DNA from: an uncultured Flavobacteriales bacterium
GTDB taxonomy: Bacteria > Bacteroidota > Bacteroidia > Flavobacteriales_G > Salibacteraceae
Reading direction: 5' to 3'
Assembly: GCA_913062955.1 (NCBI GenBank)
Contig: CAJXZP010000002.1
Span: forward strand, 62,001 to 126,000
DNA length: 64,000 nt
Shown in pieces: positions 62,779 through 64,000 of this stretch (position 1 is its first letter; each line of letters starts with the position of its first letter). Both the position numbers and the translations under genes were made by a program. Under the pieces are notes generated by a model. That model was not told the DNA's origin. It did no database searches and was given only the letters and a program-made list of their open reading frames with translations.

Positions 62779-64000
62779 ATGAAAAAAACAATTTTCCCCC
62801 TTCTTATTTCTGTTGCAATGACAGGATTATTTTTATTAAATCCATCTTCTCTTTTTTCCCAAGAAGACGATGATAACTGTGGTTTGAGTACGGATAAAAA
62901 GGCTGCCAAAGCCTTTAATAGTGCAATGGACAAGAAGAAAAATAACTTTGGAGAAAGGCAACAGTTTTTTCGAGTAGCCCTGGAGCTTGATCCTGATTTT
63001 TACCTAGCGGTATGGGAAAAGTCGTTTGCTCAAGTTAAAAAGGCAAGAAGTAAACACCTTCCCTATCAAAAGATGGAAAAAGACTTAAAAACTATTGTGG
63101 AGAATTGTCCAGATATGCATTCGGCTCCCTATTTCTTTTTGGCGGAAATCAATATGAATAAAGGGAATTTTGAACAAGCCGCTAATTATTACGATCAATT
63201 TATTCGCTACGAAAATGAGGATCCAAAAAAGTTTGAGCGCAGGTATGATGAACAATTGGAAAGTGCATCTACTAATTTTAAAATAGCACAGTTTTTAGGG
63301 TATCAATATGGACATCCAGTTCCCTTTAATCCTAAGAAAGTGGTCCCTCTTTCTCAGGAGGGTAGTGATGAATACTTACCGGCAATTTCGCCAGATAATG
63401 AGGTTATTTTGTTTACCCGAAAAACGGAAGTAAAGGGTAATGAACGAGATATGGGAGCGGTGAAAAGCGAAAGAGTCATTGAAATTGAGCGGTTTTCGAT
63501 GTCTAAGTTTTTAAATCAAGGGTTTGAGAAAGGGGCCGCTTTTGAACATCCATTTAATACAGACCCTAGAGCAAATTACGGTGGGGCGGCAATTACGATT
63601 GATAATAAGGAAATTTATTATACCCAGTGTACGCCTTTGCAAGGGAAAATGAACTGTGATATTTACCATTCCATTTATGAGTATTCTACCCAGGATGAGC
63701 AAGAAGACCCTTCCTGGCATTGGACCAAACCCGAAAGCTTGGGTCCAAATATTAATTCGGATCTAGGGTGGGAAGCGCAACCCACTATTTCTAAAGATGG
63801 GCAATGGTTAATGTATGCTGTTTTTAAAGAAGGGACTCGAGGTATTGATATTTTTCAATCCAAACGACAAGCTAATGGCTCTTGGGGTGTCGGTGAAAGT
63901 ATGGGGGAACCCATAAATACCGGTGGACACGAGAAAAGTCCGTTTTTCCACTCGGATGCAAAAACGTTGTACTTCGCTTCCAAAAATGGACATATGGGTA
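62779..64000 (+). CDS. PD40/TPR exported protein, PorE/OmpA-type candidate (partial, runs off the right edge)
   Basis: A frame from the ATG at 62779 stays open to the window end (about 407 codons). The signal peptide ends near SLFSQ. TPR-like helices (about 40-150) follow, for example AAKAFNSAMDKKKNNFGERQQFFRVALELDP and APYFFLAEINMNKGNFEQAANYYDQFI. Then come WD40-like PD40 propeller repeats: DEYLPAISPDNEVILFTRK, GGAAITIDNKEIYYTQC, EAQPTISKDGQWLMYAV and EKSPFFHSDAKTLYFASKNG. This TPR-PD40 order is found in OmpA-linked T9SS proteins such as PorE. The C-terminal OmpA domain, if present, is beyond the window, so the call remains a candidate. Confidence 0.8.
   Translation, partial: MKKTIFPLLISVAMTGLFLLNPSSLFSQEDDDNCGLSTDKKAAKAFNSAMDKKKNNFGERQQFFRVALELDPDFYLAVWEKSFAQVKKARSKHLPYQKMEKDLKTIVENCPDMHSAPYFFLAEINMNKGNFEQAANYYDQFIRYENEDPKKFERRYDEQLESASTNFKIAQFLGYQYGHPVPFNPKKVVPLSQEGSDEYLPAISPDNEVILFTRKTEVKGNERDMGAVKSERVIEIERFSMSKFLNQGFEKGAAFEHPFNTDPRANYGGAAITIDNKEIYYTQCTPLQGKMNCDIYHSIYEYSTQDEQEDPSWHWTKPESLGPNINSDLGWEAQPTISKDGQWLMYAVFKEGTRGIDIFQSKRQANGSWGVGESMGEPINTGGHEKSPFFHSDAKTLYFASKNGHMG

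Overview
The window looks like chromosomal DNA of a Bacteroidota member, most likely order Flavobacteriales. The evidence is low GC, Bacteroidetes-type promoters (TAnnTTTG, sometimes with an upstream TTTG/TTG) in front of many genes, type IX secretion (T9SS) parts and cargo, a BshB1 bacillithiol enzyme, DUF4389/DUF6089/WbqC-type proteins, and a eukaryote-like class I ribonucleotide reductase. There is no rRNA, CRISPR array, prophage or plasmid backbone. Nearly all genes are intact core or family-typical genes. Accessory-like signals are concentrated at a few points.

Layout. 1-4.1 kb: partial O-methyltransferase, M16 peptidase, DEAD-box helicase and a DUF481 outer-membrane protein, all minus strand. 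4.1-8.3 kb: nrdA, nrdB and a hotdog thioesterase, transcribed leftward behind a clear cobalamin riboswitch with its own promoter. 8.3-9.0 kb: a REP-associated tyrosine transposase (RAYT) bracketed by two related palindromes. 9-16.6 kb: M13 peptidase, AI-2E permease, biotin-dependent acyl-CoA carboxylase beta subunit, WbqC, a 0.5 kb gene-poor stretch, DUF4389 and a methyltransferase. 16.7-23.2 kb: a T9SS type A cargo, RidA overlapping an orphan Hpt protein, a TPR/SPOR-like protein, a small secreted protein and a flippase. 23.3-23.7 kb: tRNA-His with an odd acceptor stem, followed by a block of inverted and tandem repeats. 24-31.3 kb: sucD, S1/P1 nuclease, an RfbH-type dehydrase, a phosphoesterase, bshB1-recN and porQ. 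31.3-39 kb: cmk, rpsA, an M16 lipoprotein peptidase and an RhlE-type helicase.

39.2-44.8 kb is the most system-like region. Five tightly coupled genes encode a lipoprotein, a VTC-type polyphosphate-polymerase-like protein, a DUF4956 membrane protein, a DUF2490 outer-membrane protein and a large T9SS-exported CotH-kinase protein with two lamin-tail domains. I consider this the best candidate for an undescribed system; I infer a cell-envelope or surface phosphorylation/phosphate function, but the sequence does not prove it.

44.8-64 kb: menA, an unknown secreted protein, a glyA-fahA-relA/spoT run, DUF6089 (PorG-like), nitronate monooxygenase with a palindromic operator candidate, a T9SS type B cargo, a three-gene parvulin/SurA periplasmic chaperone operon followed by MoxR, a universal stress protein, and a PD40/TPR protein running off the right edge.

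Start sites were moved from the longest ORF wherever a promoter, a non-ATG codon or family length argued for it. All functional assignments are from reading the protein sequences; no database search was run.
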